This document shows, one piece after another, positions 38,226-52,889 of a stretch of DNA of 64,000 bases. Below the pieces are notes generated by a model that did no database searches, was not told the origin of the DNA, and saw only the letters and a program-made list of their open reading frames with translations. A program made the position numbers and the translations under genes. Position 1 is the stretch's first letter; each line of letters opens with the position of its first letter. Origin of the DNA: Megalonaias nervosa (lineage: Eukaryota > Mollusca > Bivalvia > Unionida > Unionidae); contig JAECUM010031594.1 of the NCBI GenBank assembly GCA_016617855.1, forward strand, positions 1-64,000. Reading direction: 5' to 3'.

Positions 38226-41200
38226 CTATTGTAAACTTAAGTCTTTACAGTCTTCTTCGATATTCAGGATCTGAAATTTGTATTTTCTGCTCAAGTACAT
38301 GCTGAATAAATCATGAGATCCCAACAACATAACAAAATGTTTATTCAACCTGCCTACTATGCAGTCAATATGCGTTACCATAAGCGCAGCTTCGAGCTGC
38401 TCTAGCTGGGCAGGCAATTTCATTCATTTATCCAATGCATACAATAAAATAGACCATCGTTTGTTTCATAAATATTACTTCACATGTTTTTTCTAATATA
38501 ATTTTACCACAGTTGTCAATGACACGACCGTAGGCATATACAGATAGTGCAAATGCATGTTAAGGACAGTCGGAAAATGGTTAATCTTTACCTTTTTATT
38601 TGTATTTTGACTGCTATTAAGTGACTTAATTGTTGTAATTGAGATTTAGACGTGATTTGACTTTGTAGAGATCGTGGGAATAAGAAAGAACATGGCATCC
38701 TATTATCCAGAGCTTGCATACTTTACAGTTGTGATGAAATATTCAGTGATGACACACCAGTTTTCTGCAGAGTTAAAATTGCCAGATAGTAATTAATGTA
38801 GACTTTAAAGAAACGTTTAACCTAATTGCTCAATATTAATTAATGTAGACTATAAAGAAACGACTTGACATCCCTACTTAAAAAAGATTTACATTTTCTT
38901 AACCTCAGCAACAAAACCAATAAAATCTGCGTGGCTTCAATATGCATGTTAATTATAACTACGAACACAACACTTAAACATTCATTCATTACAAAAACGA
39001 CACTAAAAGCTTGAATGCATCATGGAATAATCATCAGGTTTTGTGTTGAAAATATGTTTCCTTTACAATCTTGCTCTGAGATTCTCCCATTACCCAAAGA
39101 CTAGCTTAATGTATCGCTAACTGATAATATTATTTTCATGAAAATAAAATATAGATTTTCTTTGCGTCATAAGCGATCATGTGACCCATTTATGATGAAA
39201 GTTTTGCGAATACACTTTTGAACAATCCGTCATCACAAATATATTGCGACCAGGAAAGTTGCTTCAGACCACAAAGTGACCAATAGAATTTGATCAGAAT
39301 TGTTATAATTAAGAAGTCGTTTATTTTGTCCAAACCATTTTATTTGACGAAAAGAGGTTAAAAAAGAAGTTCTAAGACAGTGGCATCGCTGCGAGAAGGC
39401 AGGCTAAATCGAATTCGAGGATGTAGGATTCCATTCCCAAAGCATTCTATCATCGGCCACATCTATTCGACGCGTCACTACAGCTGCATTCTTTGTTTTA
39501 TAGCCTTTTACAAGAACAAAGGAGAGCAAAACATAAACTTTATTAATTTAAGGCCCTCGCGGGATGCTATATTTCAAGCAAGCAAAACAATAAATTACAA
39601 GATGACGTATTATCTAGACAGCATGTTGTTGGTACAAACACATGTTATTTTGTTCAGAAGGAAGAAGGAATAACAGAATAATGTAAATATGGGGAGTAGC
39701 AGGATGTCAAAGAATATAAAGTGATATTGTCTAGTGTATATTCATATCTTTTATCGTACAAATCATTGAAAACATTGCATGTTATTCATTCAGAAGGATG
39801 TAAATAATGTCCACTTTCAAGCTGAGAAATTATGATGACGAAAACAAAAACAAACCTAAACATACGTACAATTTAAGAAACACTTTCTTCGCGGATGCGA
39901 ACCCAATGACAAAAATTAATCTAGAGAAGAATATAAATTAATCAGAAACATTGACGTCGAGGGTTCAATCAGGGATATCAAACATAGTTACACTTATTCT
40001 TCCATGATTTATTCTTACATTTTCGAACTAAGCCTGTCATGCAAATTGTCCTATACACATTTATATACTTCATATAACAGTAAATCCCATATCACGAGGC
40101 CTCGCCATTTTATTTTATCTTAGCTTGGAATCTTTAGTACACTCAAACAGCCATAATCGGCATACTACTGACAAGGAGATGATGGCGGTCAGATCTATAG
40201 AAAATTACACAGCTTTAAGCAATCACTGACAAATCCTACGATGTGAATTCGAGATATATATGTTCTTATTTGTTGGAGAAGTTGGATATTTCAAGAATGG
40301 AAAAGTATGATCATAGACTTAACTTTGTTTTCATCGTTATTATCGTCTTCATGATCATCATAGTCGTTGTTGCCATTTACATCATCACCATCATAATCTT
40401 GCTAGAGATTATGGTGGTGGTGGTAGTAGTAGTAACAGTAGTATCAGCAGCATTATCATTATTTGGCTGAGTCATGGACTCCTATCATGCAAGGTTGTTG
40501 TGGTAGTCTTTACTGATGTCAGTCTGCTTCCTCTGGCCTTAGATTCTCAGTATGTTTACCATTCCCATTCAAATGAGCATTCGCTTTTGAAAAAGGTCAG
40601 GCTTTAGTGTTATCCTTACTTCCTGAAGGTTTTAACTTAGTCGATGGAGTATTACTCGTATTGTCTATGTCCATCCATATCCCGATTTTTTTTCTCCCAA
40701 TCTGACTAAGTTTTGTAGTATTACATACGAGTGGTATATAAAAAACATACCGCGTACATACTACACATATATTTTATTTTTATTACATACAAATGCATTT
40801 CAAATGCAGTTAAGATTGCAACAAGCAGCCGTGTATTGACCGAATGAATGGAATGAATGAACTCTACACAACCATTTCCAGTGTGTCCGCAACAAAATTT
40901 AATTCTTTACTTTTGAGAGTAATCGCAATCTCTTTTGCAAATGATAAGTTGCTTCTTTTATTGTCTGCGCTTTCTGTTCGAATTCATATTGATTAAATAA
41001 ATATAAGACACAGTTATGATTTAGACATGAAATATGGTTTAAATGAAGAAAGTACAACATTACAAACACGGCATAGTCAAATACTTGAACAGTGAACGAG
41101 CAATATATTCAAACGAGTGAGAAATAGAAACTAAATAAAACGAGGAACCAGCAAGAGATAATTCAAACGTTTCAATGTATTACAGTTGATCAAAGTCATT

Positions 41201-41737
41201 ATCATGATTTAATTGACAACACTACCGAACTTACATTGGATGTGACATTACATTTACTTCGTTCTAGAAAATTCATACAAAGCTGTTTATACAATATTCG
41301 AGAGCCGACAATCTCGCAAGAATTAGGATTATTCATTTCAACGAAACGACCTTTTGATATCCGTTTTGCCCTCCATGTCATTTAAGCATAAATTATGCAG
41401 GTAGGGCACAGACCTGAAACACGAAACAGTGTTAAACCGTTCCTATTATTCTCCACAAAGGAACAAACAATGTGCAGAGCAGACACGATGTTTCCTACAG
41501 ACGCCCAAAAAAGTAATGACGACAATACAGCATTCATAACGTACTCTTATCATTTATGATTATGAATTTCCTAAAAGGCAAGAAAACGTCGCTGAACAAT
41601 TGCTCGTATGTCTATTATTTTTTTAAATTTAAATTGCAAACAAAATTGACATAGCTACAGCTGGAGCTATTTTCTGTATCCCATAGAAGACGCATTGGCC
41701 CAAATTAATTATACCTCTCAAACTTAACTGATTATTT

Positions 41738-41784
<47 letters not shown>

Positions 41785-42285
41785 ACACTCACCTCGTCTT
41801 AGTAAATGCATGAGAAAGTTGCATAAATAAGGTTTTACAGCTATATACTTAAAAACATACTGCAAAGTAAGCTGATATCAGAGATCCTCATATTTACAGT
41901 AAAAATAAAATGTACAAATACATTCAACACTTAGCGTTTGAATGATCCTGACAATCGGCATGAAGGTTAATGATTACTAGTACCGTATGAAACGCAAACA
42001 AAGGTGGAATACATACGCAGACACCTGATGCAAAAACAAGTAGGATATAGTTTTGTGTCAGCAAGTGTAACATGAAAGTTTCACTAGATTTTAGAAATTT
42101 TAAAGGCGGATATTGAGTAATGAAGTCTCGTAGAATATCGAAAATATTTGTTTATTTATGGTTTTCTGGTATACTTTCTGACATCCCCCAATCCTCACCG
42201 TTCAATTATTTTTGGCCTTAAATAGTTAACTAATTATATTAATATAGCTTATGATGTAACGGATCTGTAAAACCCTGATAATGTC
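38226..42285. other. AT-rich DNA with short microsatellites
   Basis: About 4 kb. Contains a GGT/AGT trinucleotide patch at about 40411-40440 and a (TC)20 run at 41741-41780. No domain was recognised in any frame. Confidence 0.5.
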
Positions 42286-42700
42286 AATGTATGAATGGTA
42301 GGTTATATAGATGTTCAAGGTACGAATGACTGATTATATAGATGATCAAAATATTTATTGGTTATATAGATATTCAGTCTATTAATGATTGGTTATATAG
42401 ATGTTCCATGTATGAGTGACTGGTTATATAGATCTTCAAGGTATTAATAATTGGTTACATAGATGTTCAAGGTATTCATGATTGGTTATATAGACGTTCA
42501 AGGTAGGGATGACTGGTTATATAGACGTTCAAGGTAAGGATGACTGGTTAAATAGATATTCAAGGAATGAGTGACTGGTTATATAGACGTTCAAGGTAAG
42601 GATGACTAGTTAAATAGATATTCAAGGTATGAGTGACTGGTTATATAGATATTCAAAGTATTAATGACTGGATAGATGTTCAAGATATGGATGATTTGAT
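42286..42700. repeat. 31-bp minisatellite, about 13 copies
   Basis: The unit is about GACTGGTTATATAGATGTTC then AAGGTATGAAT. GGTTATATAGA or a near variant recurs at 31-base spacing. A subset alternates TATATAGACGTTC with TAAATAGATATTC. Confidence 0.93.
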
Positions 42701-42947
42701 GTTTTAATCAAAGTTTCATGTTAGGCTCATATATTATTTATCAAAAGAAATTACAACTTCCATTAATAACACAAATACAGAAATATTTTATAATGTGCCG
42801 AATATTGGCAATATTCCAGAAAATTAATTTAGAGCTACGTGTTTTAAATGCATTAGAAGTCATGTAGTAAAACAGAAATTAACATCACTCATCGAGGCTG
42901 ATAATTGCTATTGGAAAAACATTGCAATTCTTGCATATTTGTCTTTT

Positions 42948-43109
42948 CGGAGGAGTGGCTCTTCCATATAGGCGAACAAGGCGGATGCCTAAGGAACCTA
43001 GTTAAATGGGGCGCCAAATCTGAGGAGAAATTATCGGGGTTGAGGGGCTCCGATTGCATGGTTCGCATAGGGCTCCAGTTGCTGGCATCTATTATAGGGC
43101 CTCCCCTGC
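42948..43109. mobile_element. Worn hAT-type MITE
   Basis: The order GGCTCTTCCATATAGGCGAA, CAAGGCGGATGCCTAAGGAA, TGGGGCGCCAAATCTGAGGA and the end GGGCCTCCCCTG matches the design of GGGCGCC-rich hAT MITEs. The outer ends are imperfect inverted repeats (GGAGTGGCTC versus CAGGGGAGGCCC on the opposite strand). No exact 8-bp duplication could be defined. Two 84-codon frames crossing it are not genes. Confidence 0.5.
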
Positions 43110-45241
43110 TTTTTCCCTTTTTCATATGCATGGTACGTAACATAGTTTACGTTAGTTAAAAACAATGTTCACTTGCCTTTTTAATCGTGGAAATTCCAGC
43201 TTACCACTTAACTGGTGTATCATTTCATATTGTTTCAATTCTGTGGTCATAAACTAAGTAACAGAAAAGGCAAAACAAACAAGTTTTGTAAAACTAAATA
43301 AGCAACTTAATTATCAATGTTATAAAATGAGAATTCAAGAGAAGCTTATAGTATTATAAATTGATGCCAAATCCTAAAAAAAGTTCTGTTTAAATCCAAA
43401 AGAATGAAATGTTCCGTATAAATTTCAGATCCGGAAATGTACTGGTCCGCCAAGAATCTTGACGTTGTCAAAATGGCGTTGTCCAGAACTCCTTTGAATA
43501 ATTTACAATAGTTCTAAAATAATACTACAATTCAATGACCACTTTCTATTTCCACTGAATCATCCAAGCAAATGTCTTCCCTCTCAAATAATATCTAAAT
43601 AAAACATAAAACACGTCTGCAAACTTCATGTTACAGCAAGAACACAAGAAATAAGAATAAGGAAACTACCTAGTCCGAATTACTTATATACCGGCGAAGA
43701 AGCTAAAACACGCACATTATCACTACTACCTACCTGACAAATCGCAAATTTCCAAAGTTGTAGAACTCGCATGATTTAAACCATCCAATGGGAATTAACT
43801 TAATTCTATTAAAATACCACCTGACCGACCTGTCCAGTGGGAAAAACGTGACATATTTGCTAATGATTTTAATGTTAGTAACTGTCAACACATACCAAAG
43901 CATCAATTTATAATTCCTTTGCAATTTTACCTTCTTTAATATCTTAAAATAGACCCTATGCACGTACACCAAATCCAGCTATAAATAATCACTACAATTT
44001 ACAGCCATGAATAAAAATTACAAAAATTATAGATATACATAAAAATATATCTTATGAAAATAGTAAAATTTCTCACTGGTGTATGAATTATGAATATTAC
44101 ACATCGGTTCTTTTTATATTCTTAATATTTATCCAGCAACCGATAAACTGTCTGCATTTAAGTAAGGCCAACCAAATAACTGGAAAAAAAGAAGGAAGTG
44201 CATTTTACAGTCGCCTTGTCATTTTGCTATATTCAAAGAAACATCACCCTGTTAAAACCTTACAAATGCGTTGATCTCCCTGAACAAAACAATACGTCAC
44301 GTTCCCAAAATATACTTTGGGTTCATATTTTTGAACATCCGGTTTGCCTTCCATTAACATAACTGTAGTGTCGACGTGACAAACTAAGATTTTCATACCA
44401 ACACTTCGCCCAAAGGAAAACGTGCACGTAAGAGACATAATGGCTTCATTAAGAAGGAACAAAATGCTGGGAAGACACTGCGTTTCAGTCAGTTTCGTTG
44501 ACCCTGACACATTGTGGAGCACTTGCTGTTCTTCTTGGCGTTTAATTTATATCTTATTTTCTTTGGGCGTTAATGAGAGCGAGAAGGTAGAGAATTGAAT
44601 TACCTTTCAGTTTCAGTAGTTTTATCTGCGTCTCATTTCGGTGTTTCGATATAAATGCTTCATATGAATTCCAGATTTATCTCAGAAGTAATCATTACAA
44701 CAACACTGAACTCCCCCGCAGACTAATTATGTCACGCATTCAATTTAACAACTGAATACCTAGATATTGTAAGATTTACGCCATGCGGTAAAACGAGTTC
44801 TTTCTGGTTTATATTATTATATTTTCTGGAAATACTTTTATCTGAATGTAATGACTGGAATGTTTGGTGCTAGTGACCGTTCCGTCTTCGTACACTAAAG
44901 CTAAAAGACTGAACTCAAACAAAAATTATCTTCTCTTTAGGCTTTAGTGATACGATCTGCTGAATGCAGATAAAATTCCTCGCGATTTAGCAGGACAAAT
45001 CAGAGGTAATATTTTATGAATTTTGAATGGATAACTAGAGGATGCAATAGGAGCTCATTGACTTAATTGGTGTAGCGATACCTACCACTGATGTCGGTAT
45101 AGCTTGCATCAAACCGTACAAAAATTTGCACGTAAAGTCTTAAAAATGTCTTTTTCAAAATCACTTTATATCTTTTCGTTCCTTTAGCACACAAAAAAAC
45201 AGTTTTAGAGCCATGAAATGTGCTATTTTACTGCTTTATTT
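43110..45241. other. AT-rich DNA, nothing recognised
   Basis: A 63-codon frame at 44083-44274 starts with a hydrophobic stretch resembling a signal peptide, but there is no supporting context. Nothing else seen. Confidence 0.45.
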
Positions 45242-45528
45242 AATGGACTTGGGTCGTATCCTATTTAATGGTTATATCACTCACACTCGTGGTCCAAATG
45301 GACTCGTGTTGTACCCTATCTAATCATGGGCGCCCGCAGGATTTTTTGCAGGGGGGGTCAGGACTTTGTGCAGAGGGGGTCAGGATTTTCGGGGGGGGGG
45401 GTCAGTCAGTCACGGCCGGGAGAGTTAATATAAGAAGCAGTCTGAAACTAAAGCTAATATTTATTAAGCGTTTTGAACAGAATCTTGTGACATATTTCAG
45501 CTTCATTTAAATGATTAAACTTGTCGCA

Positions 45529-45591
<63 letters not shown>

Positions 45592-45870
45592 CAGTATGAT
45601 TTCGAAGGGGTCACGTGACCCCCCCCCTTGACCCATGCTGCGGGCGCCCATGTATCTAATGGCCATATCACTCACGCTCGTGGTCAAAAATGGACGTGTA
45701 TTGTAAACTACATTCTATCTTTCATAGTGGCCCGAACACATTCATGCTTATCGTCCACATAGACGTATATTGTATCCTAAATAGTGACCCAATCATGTTC
45801 AGACCCATATCTGAAATGGACGTGTATTGTGACCTGTATAGTGGCCCTAACACTCTCAGACCCATTGCCC
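45242..45870. repeat. ~56-bp minisatellite, about 5 copies, interrupted
   Basis: Units open with ATGGACTCGTGTTGTACCCT or variants at 45242 and 45298, then after the MITE at about 45689, 45760 and 45819. The first two starts are exactly 56 bases apart. The array is split by the hAT MITE at 45325-45652. Removing that element and one target copy restores the second unit (TATCTAATGGCCATATCACT matches TATTTAATGGTTATATCACT of the first). Confidence 0.85.
45325..45652. mobile_element. hAT-type MITE with perfect TIR and 8-bp TSD
   Basis: The left end CATGGGCGCCCGCAG and the right end CTGCGGGCGCCCATG are perfect 15-bp inverted repeats. An exact 8-bp duplication TATCTAAT flanks it at 45317-45324 and 45653-45660. 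The 328-bp interior has G-rich and C-rich arms and a (TA)n run at about 45532-45588. It is non-autonomous. Insertion in the second unit of a minisatellite makes the empty site directly readable. Confidence 0.95.
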
Positions 45871-47456
<1,586 letters not shown>

Positions 47457-47518
47457 TGTTGATTTGAATATCAACGTCACGATTATTATCTGTTTAAATC
47501 CGTTTATCGCTGTCATAT

Positions 47519-47563
47519 GATTATTATTATTATTACTATTATTATTATTATTATTATTATTAT
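47519..47563. repeat. (ATT)n microsatellite
   Basis: Trinucleotide ATT with one ACT interruption. Confidence 0.93.
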
Positions 47564-48611
47564 TGATGAGGATGATGTCATCAGATGGCTATTTTAAGGA
47601 TGTCATTGGTGTGTTTTTTCTATAATAATTACTTCGATATTTGTTACAACTGAAAGAAATATCAAAGAATCAAACATGTTAAAAATGATCAAGAAAACAA
47701 TCTCTACGTTTATCGTTTGCTCCCTTATTACAACCTAGATCAACGATCAGACTTTCACGCATAGATCTGAAACGGCCCCAGAATCTGGCGTTGTTGTAAT
47801 CACGAATCAATATTTCTATGGTTTTGTGTTTCATCTCATAAAGGATTAATCACAAAGTTCGCCTGAGCTACTTTACAATCTCCCGTGTTCTCATTTTATA
47901 TACATCAGCAGTCGAAATATTACAGACTTTCAACATATTACAGACTTTCGACACAGAGACACGATGAAAACAGCTCAACCATCATGAGACATTCAAAGGA
48001 GTGTGACCAAAGAGTCAGTTAATTTGTGGACAAAAGATTTGATACTTAAAACAAAAAAAAAAAAAAAAAAAGCAATGAAAGAAACAACTTTATAAGGTAC
48101 TGAAGGCATCTTGTCTCAGGTATCGGATGTATATTTCTCCATTTTCGAAAAAAACAAAAAAAAAAAAAAACAAAGAAACAAACATAGTGAGTTCTTAAAT
48201 GAATAATTATCATTAAATCTAGTATACCTGATGATCACCTTTTTCGCTTGTTATTAAACAAAATGTTCAGCTGTGAGTCAATTTTGCACGAAATGCAACA
48301 GGTACCATACCCAACAATCTTATTAAAATCGAAATCTGTTAAATCGGCATATCTAACAGAATGCAAGGTCTTTTAAAAACGAATTATCAAATCCAATTAC
48401 AGCTTTCACATATCAGAAAGGAAAATATGTCATTGAATGATTTTTCATACTTGCCTTAAAAGTTAGCTATTGACGCTTTACTGGAAATGGAAATGTTTAC
48501 ACTGTCTAAAGTAATTATATGGAACAAGAATTTAAAACTTCAATAGAACATGACCATATATGAATGTATGTTTGTCAGCTCTCTGCTAAGACGGATTTCG
48601 ATTTTAAATCC
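47564..48611. other. AT-rich DNA, nothing recognised
   Basis: Two poly(A) tracts (about 48051-48071 and 48148-48170) and otherwise no supported feature. Confidence 0.5.
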
Positions 48612-48622
48612 GATTGCTCCAC

Positions 48623-49010
48623 CAATCTGATTGAAACATGATCTCCACTGTCCTATGTAAAGATCTGACAGCGACCGCTTAAGGGTCATGTCCTGGTGAC
48701 ATTTGAATTAGCCAATGGAAACACCAGCTTTCAGAAATCTGAAAGTGAATCAAATCGTTTGGCGCACTTTGATACTCTTCAGCTGTACCACGCAATATGA
48801 TTGAAAAAATGTTAAAGCTATGTTAAAAATCCAAATCACACACACACACACACACACACACACGCAATATGAACGTGGATATAAGACTTCATCTGACTGG
48901 CTGAAAAAATTAGCGGTTATGGCAATAACATAGGTCATGAGAACACGACCCTTAAGCGGTCACTGTCAGCTCTTCACGTAGGACAGTGAAGATTGAATTT
49001 TAATCAAATT
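48623..49010. mobile_element. Long-TIR DNA element (MULE-like candidate)
   Basis: The two ends are inverted copies over about 70 bases. The left arm includes CTCCACTGTCCTATGTAAAG and GACCGCTTAAGGGTC; the right arm in reverse complement includes CTTCACTGTCCTACGTGAAG and GACCGCTTAAGGGTC. An exact 11-bp direct repeat GATTGCTCCAC abuts both ends (48612-48622 and 49011-49021). Long inverted repeats with 9-11 bp duplications are typical of Mutator-like elements. The class is therefore an inference. The loop holds the 3' tail of SINE family A at about 48798-48862. No transposase is encoded. Confidence 0.7.
48798..48862 (+). mobile_element. SINE family A 3' tail fragment
   Basis: The segment ATTGAAAAAATGTTAAAGCT, ATGTTAAAAATCCAAATCAC and a (CA)n run matches the 3' ends of the SINE copies at 1394 and 30131. 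It sits inside the loop of the inverted-repeat element. Confidence 0.75.
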
Positions 49011-49140
49011 GATTGCTCCACAAAAACAGACTATCTTACATAAAGACATCCTGCAAAAACAACAACGCAGCAAATGCAATTTATGTAGTTAATTGTAGCG
49101 TTTACAATAAAACGTCCATTGGTTACTATTTAGAACCTGA

Positions 49141-49458
49141 ACCGACACATGAAACACATTTTTGAGATTTATTATACCGACACATGAAACACAGTTGTGG
49201 AAATGTGATACAGACACATGAAACACAGTTTTGAGATTGCTATACCGGCGCGTGATACACAGTTGTGTGATTGTTATTGCGATACGTGAAACACAGTGTT
49301 GAGATTGTTATACCGACACACGAAACACAGTTCTGACAGTATTATACCAACATATGAAACAGTTTTAGATTATAGCGACACGTGAAACACAGTTTTTGGT
49401 TATAGTGACACGTGAAACACAGTTCTGATATTGTTATGCCGACACATGCATGATACAG
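49141..49458. repeat. 33-37 bp minisatellite, about 9 copies
   Basis: The unit is about ACCGACACATGAAACACAGT then TTTGAGATTGTTAT. GAAACACAGT recurs throughout with length variation between copies. Confidence 0.9.
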
Positions 49459-50177
49459 ATCAGGGGTCTAAGTTTGTTTCTTCTGATTGCTCCTATTAAA
49501 CTCCAAAGACCCATATCTGTCGGCGTATAATGCGCCTGCAAATCTGGGGCTCCACAGTTTTGCAGTTGGATCATACTTATTTGGAGTATATAAGGTATTT
49601 TTACATCAAAAGAGGAAGATTATTAGTTAATAACAACTATAAAAGTATTACTAAAGAAATAAATGAAGCCACATAAAAGATCAGCAGTGTAGGAGAACAA
49701 GAGTTGTTTACGACAGACTGAACGACACTTGTTGGTGGGGACAAAAAGGGAGTTGCTGTAACCAAGTAACGTGAGTGTACAGTAGTCTCGTAATGTGGCC
49801 TGAATACTAAAGCTCTAAAGCAACACAGTTACACCAGAACAAATGAATATTTAATTCAATGCATTGTCTTCATTGGCAACTTTAATAAAAGTATATATTA
49901 GTTAATCAGGCTCTAACTAACACAAAGTTGGCAAAACAACATTTTTAATCTATTTTAGACATATGACCTCTGCCTAAGAAAAAGAGCAGTGTTAGGATAA
50001 ATAAATATATAAAATCTCTCTTTGATTAGACGAATTCTTATAAATGCAACAGAAATAAGAAACATTTGATAGAATTTTGAGATGTATTGAGCTAAAAAGA
50101 TGTTGCTTTAAATGTATAATGTCTGTTGAATGTTTGATGTCAACGCCAGTGTCACAGTCAAAGTAGTAAAAGAAAGA

Positions 50178-50662
50178 TATCGAATTGTCTTCTGGTGATA
50201 AGACGATAAGACCAAGCCAAAAAAAAACATTGGATAGACTTCTCTTGATAACACGAGAAAAACAAGACAAATGAAACGTTTCATAGACTTCTCTTGATAA
50301 GACGATAAGACCAAGCCAAAAGAAATATTGGATAGACTTCTTGATAAGACAATAAGGCCAAGCCAAAAGAAATATTGGATAGACTTCTCTTGATAAAACG
50401 ATAAAACCAAGCCAAAATAAATTTTGGATAGACTTTTCTTGATAATACGATCAAACCAAGAGAAAAGAAACATTGGATAGACTTTTTTTTGATAAGACGA
50501 TAAGGCCAAGGCAAAAGAAATATTGGATAGACATCTTTTGATAAGACGATAAGGCTAAGAGAAAAGAAATACTGGATAGACATCTTTTGATAAGACAATA
50601 AAACCAAAGCCCCAAAAATGTATCCAATAGTCTCTTTTGATAAGACGATAAAACCAAGGCCT
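50178..50662. repeat. 49-bp minisatellite, about 10 copies
   Basis: Unit approximately TTGGATAGACTTCTCTTGAT, AAGACGATAAGACCAAGCCA, AAAGAAATA. GGATAGAC starts spaced 49, 49, 50 and 49 bases were counted between 50378 and 50575. The three overlapping minus-strand frames of 74-133 codons are produced by the repeat. Confidence 0.93.
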
Positions 50663-51110
50663 GACACCTTGACAAATCAAAAGCGATTGACTTTGTTATG
50701 GTTTGAAACGAACCCCATTTTTAAAATGAAAATTTGATTAAAATATTCCATTAAAAACAATATTCAATTCTGTTGTTTTAATTAAGTGCACATCTGGTTT
50801 AGATTCGAACGAGGACTATTGTGATGTCTGTGATTCACTTTATTAGAAGCATTGAAACATCTTGCATTCTGTAAGACTGACATGAACCATATTACAGACC
50901 GGCTTGAACGAAATGCTTATTGCCATCCTATGCATCTATTCACGCATCTCACCCGCATACTTCTCCTTGTAGGATTTTTCAAGGCTTGCTTATCTCATAT
51001 GCATACTTCGTGTTGTAGGATTTCTCAAGGTTTGCATATCTTACCTGCATGCTTCGTATTGCCGTATTTTCAAGGTTTTATTTCTGTTTAAAGAATACCA
51101 GCTAATCCTG
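50663..51110. other. Unique DNA with small imperfect repeats
   Basis: Near 50930-51075 the words GCATACTTC and TTTCAAGG recur three times at about 60-base spacing, suggesting a very worn tandem repeat. Confidence 0.45.
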
Positions 51111-51318
51111 ATCACTGCCATCTCACCTGTATCGCGTGGATTCGATTATTGGGCTTGGCCAATGTGGGTATATGAGTCAACTTGCCAGTATTTTCTCGTG
51201 TGTCGGTTGTTCTTATCAGGGTTTTCCCAAGTTCTTCCTCCAGCAGTTATAGTGACCACCATATATAACCTATCTTCCACTGAAAAATGGCTTTAAACTC
51301 AAAACAACAAAAACAACA
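51111..51318 (+). mobile_element. SINE family B, copy 3 (5' part lost)
   Basis: It aligns along its length with the 33510 copy: GATCACT..ATCTCACCT, GTGGATTCGA, GGCCAATGTGGGTATATGAG, CTTGCCAGTA, CACTGAAAAATGGCTTTAAA and an A/C-rich tail. The A-box end is missing and no target duplication was found. Confidence 0.8.
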
Positions 51319-51771
51319 GCAACATCTTCATCTTGGGATGCGAATGATGACAAATGACAGTCACAGTAACTCAAAAACATGTACGTAATGATTTTTCTCC
51401 TTTGAAAATCAATCGAGGGAATCTGACCCTTAGAATACTGTTTTGTCGGTCTCCGTTAGTAGAAGATCAAAGGGCGAGCCGTATGCCTGGTTAATAAAGC
51501 CTGGGTTGTTAAATAAAGAGCAAACAAACAAAATTATTGATCGTGTATACAAATGAATAGCACTATTCACAATGAGATAATAAGACCATGGGCGTAATCT
51601 TTTTTAAGTAGATTATCTAAATACATTTAATTATATGAATAATTTATGTAAATAGATGGCCTTTTAAGACTTTACATTAGACTGTTGTCACCTTTGTACA
51701 CTTTGTCACCAAAACTCCTACTACAGTGTTTGTTATGCGTAAATAATCTGGTCCAGTGCGTGTCAGGTCTT

Positions 51772-51838
<67 letters not shown>

Positions 51839-52889
51839 CCTAAAAATAAGAATTACATTTTATCTTGAACTTACGCTCATTTATACTGAGTTTTAGAAAC
51901 TGTCTTCCCGCTTGTTAGTGTATTATTACATGAGTTGTTCGGTGTTGGCAGGATTGACCCCTGCACTTTTCTGACGTGAGTCTTATCCGAATATCGGAAT
52001 TGTGTGTGCTGCTTGATTACATGCTGTGTCTTGCTTTAAACTCTTCTTTTTACATTATTCATATAATTGTAGTCATATAAAGAATTTGGTACACAATTCA
52101 TACAATAATGTCATGCAAATATTTGATACATTGTTCTTGTAATTATACATGTATGGCTATTTGATACACTATTCATATTATTAAAGCCATGTAAGAATAA
52201 TTTTCAAAAGAATGCTGGAGAACTCGGAACAGACTTGGAATACTCGGGCTCTTCTTCGTGCCTCCCTAATCTAGCACACAGCATACCATGTCTGAATCAG
52301 TAAAGGTGACGCTCTACTGTCTTGAACTTTTGGGTAGGGTTTAATTTACAAAGATAAACAATTTCTCAGCCTGTTTTCATTAACTTGGCCATATAAAAAA
52401 GATCTTGCATATCTTAGGTATTGTTAAAAGAAGACTGCATTCCCTTTATTTTGGTGCCTGACTGATTGTTATAATTTGAGTTATACAGTTTACAGTTTGG
52501 CCTCATTTCAGATGTAGATCTGTAAAAAAAATATCTAGCTTCGGTTGATCATAGTCACATTCGGGTCTTCAAAGGTATGCCGATAACTGTTTTTAAAAAT
52601 AAATGCCTTTAGTATCTTGTGTGATTAATCCATCGCACTTGTACTTTCAGAAACTTGTACTGCTTACTGTGGCGAAATTAGTTTTCCCAGTTTGAATACC
52701 TACTATAATTATTATAACGTGGACTAGTTCAGGCTGATTTTTCAATTACGTGGGGGCAGCCATTTTAATCAGATGTGTGCTTAGCTCATGCACGATTTCC
52801 ACAACTGTAACTTATAAATAAATTTCAGCCACAGTGCATGAAAGAAGCATAGAAGGATACAAACATTCTCTCCATTGTGCATGTTGCAG
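51319..52889. other. AT-rich DNA with (CT)n(AT)n
   Basis: A compound CT then AT microsatellite lies at about 51774-51838. Nothing else supported. Confidence 0.55.

Noticed and set aside
42905..43159. 84-codon frames on both strands
   Set aside because: They lie across the worn hAT MITE and mirror each other.
44083..44274. 63-codon frame with a signal-peptide-like start
   Set aside because: Hydrophobic frames are expected by chance in AT-rich DNA. No exon structure or conserved cysteines support a secreted peptide.
50108..50667. Three overlapping minus-strand frames of 124-133 codons
   Set aside because: All three frames are open over the same 49-bp array, which is not how a protein gene looks.
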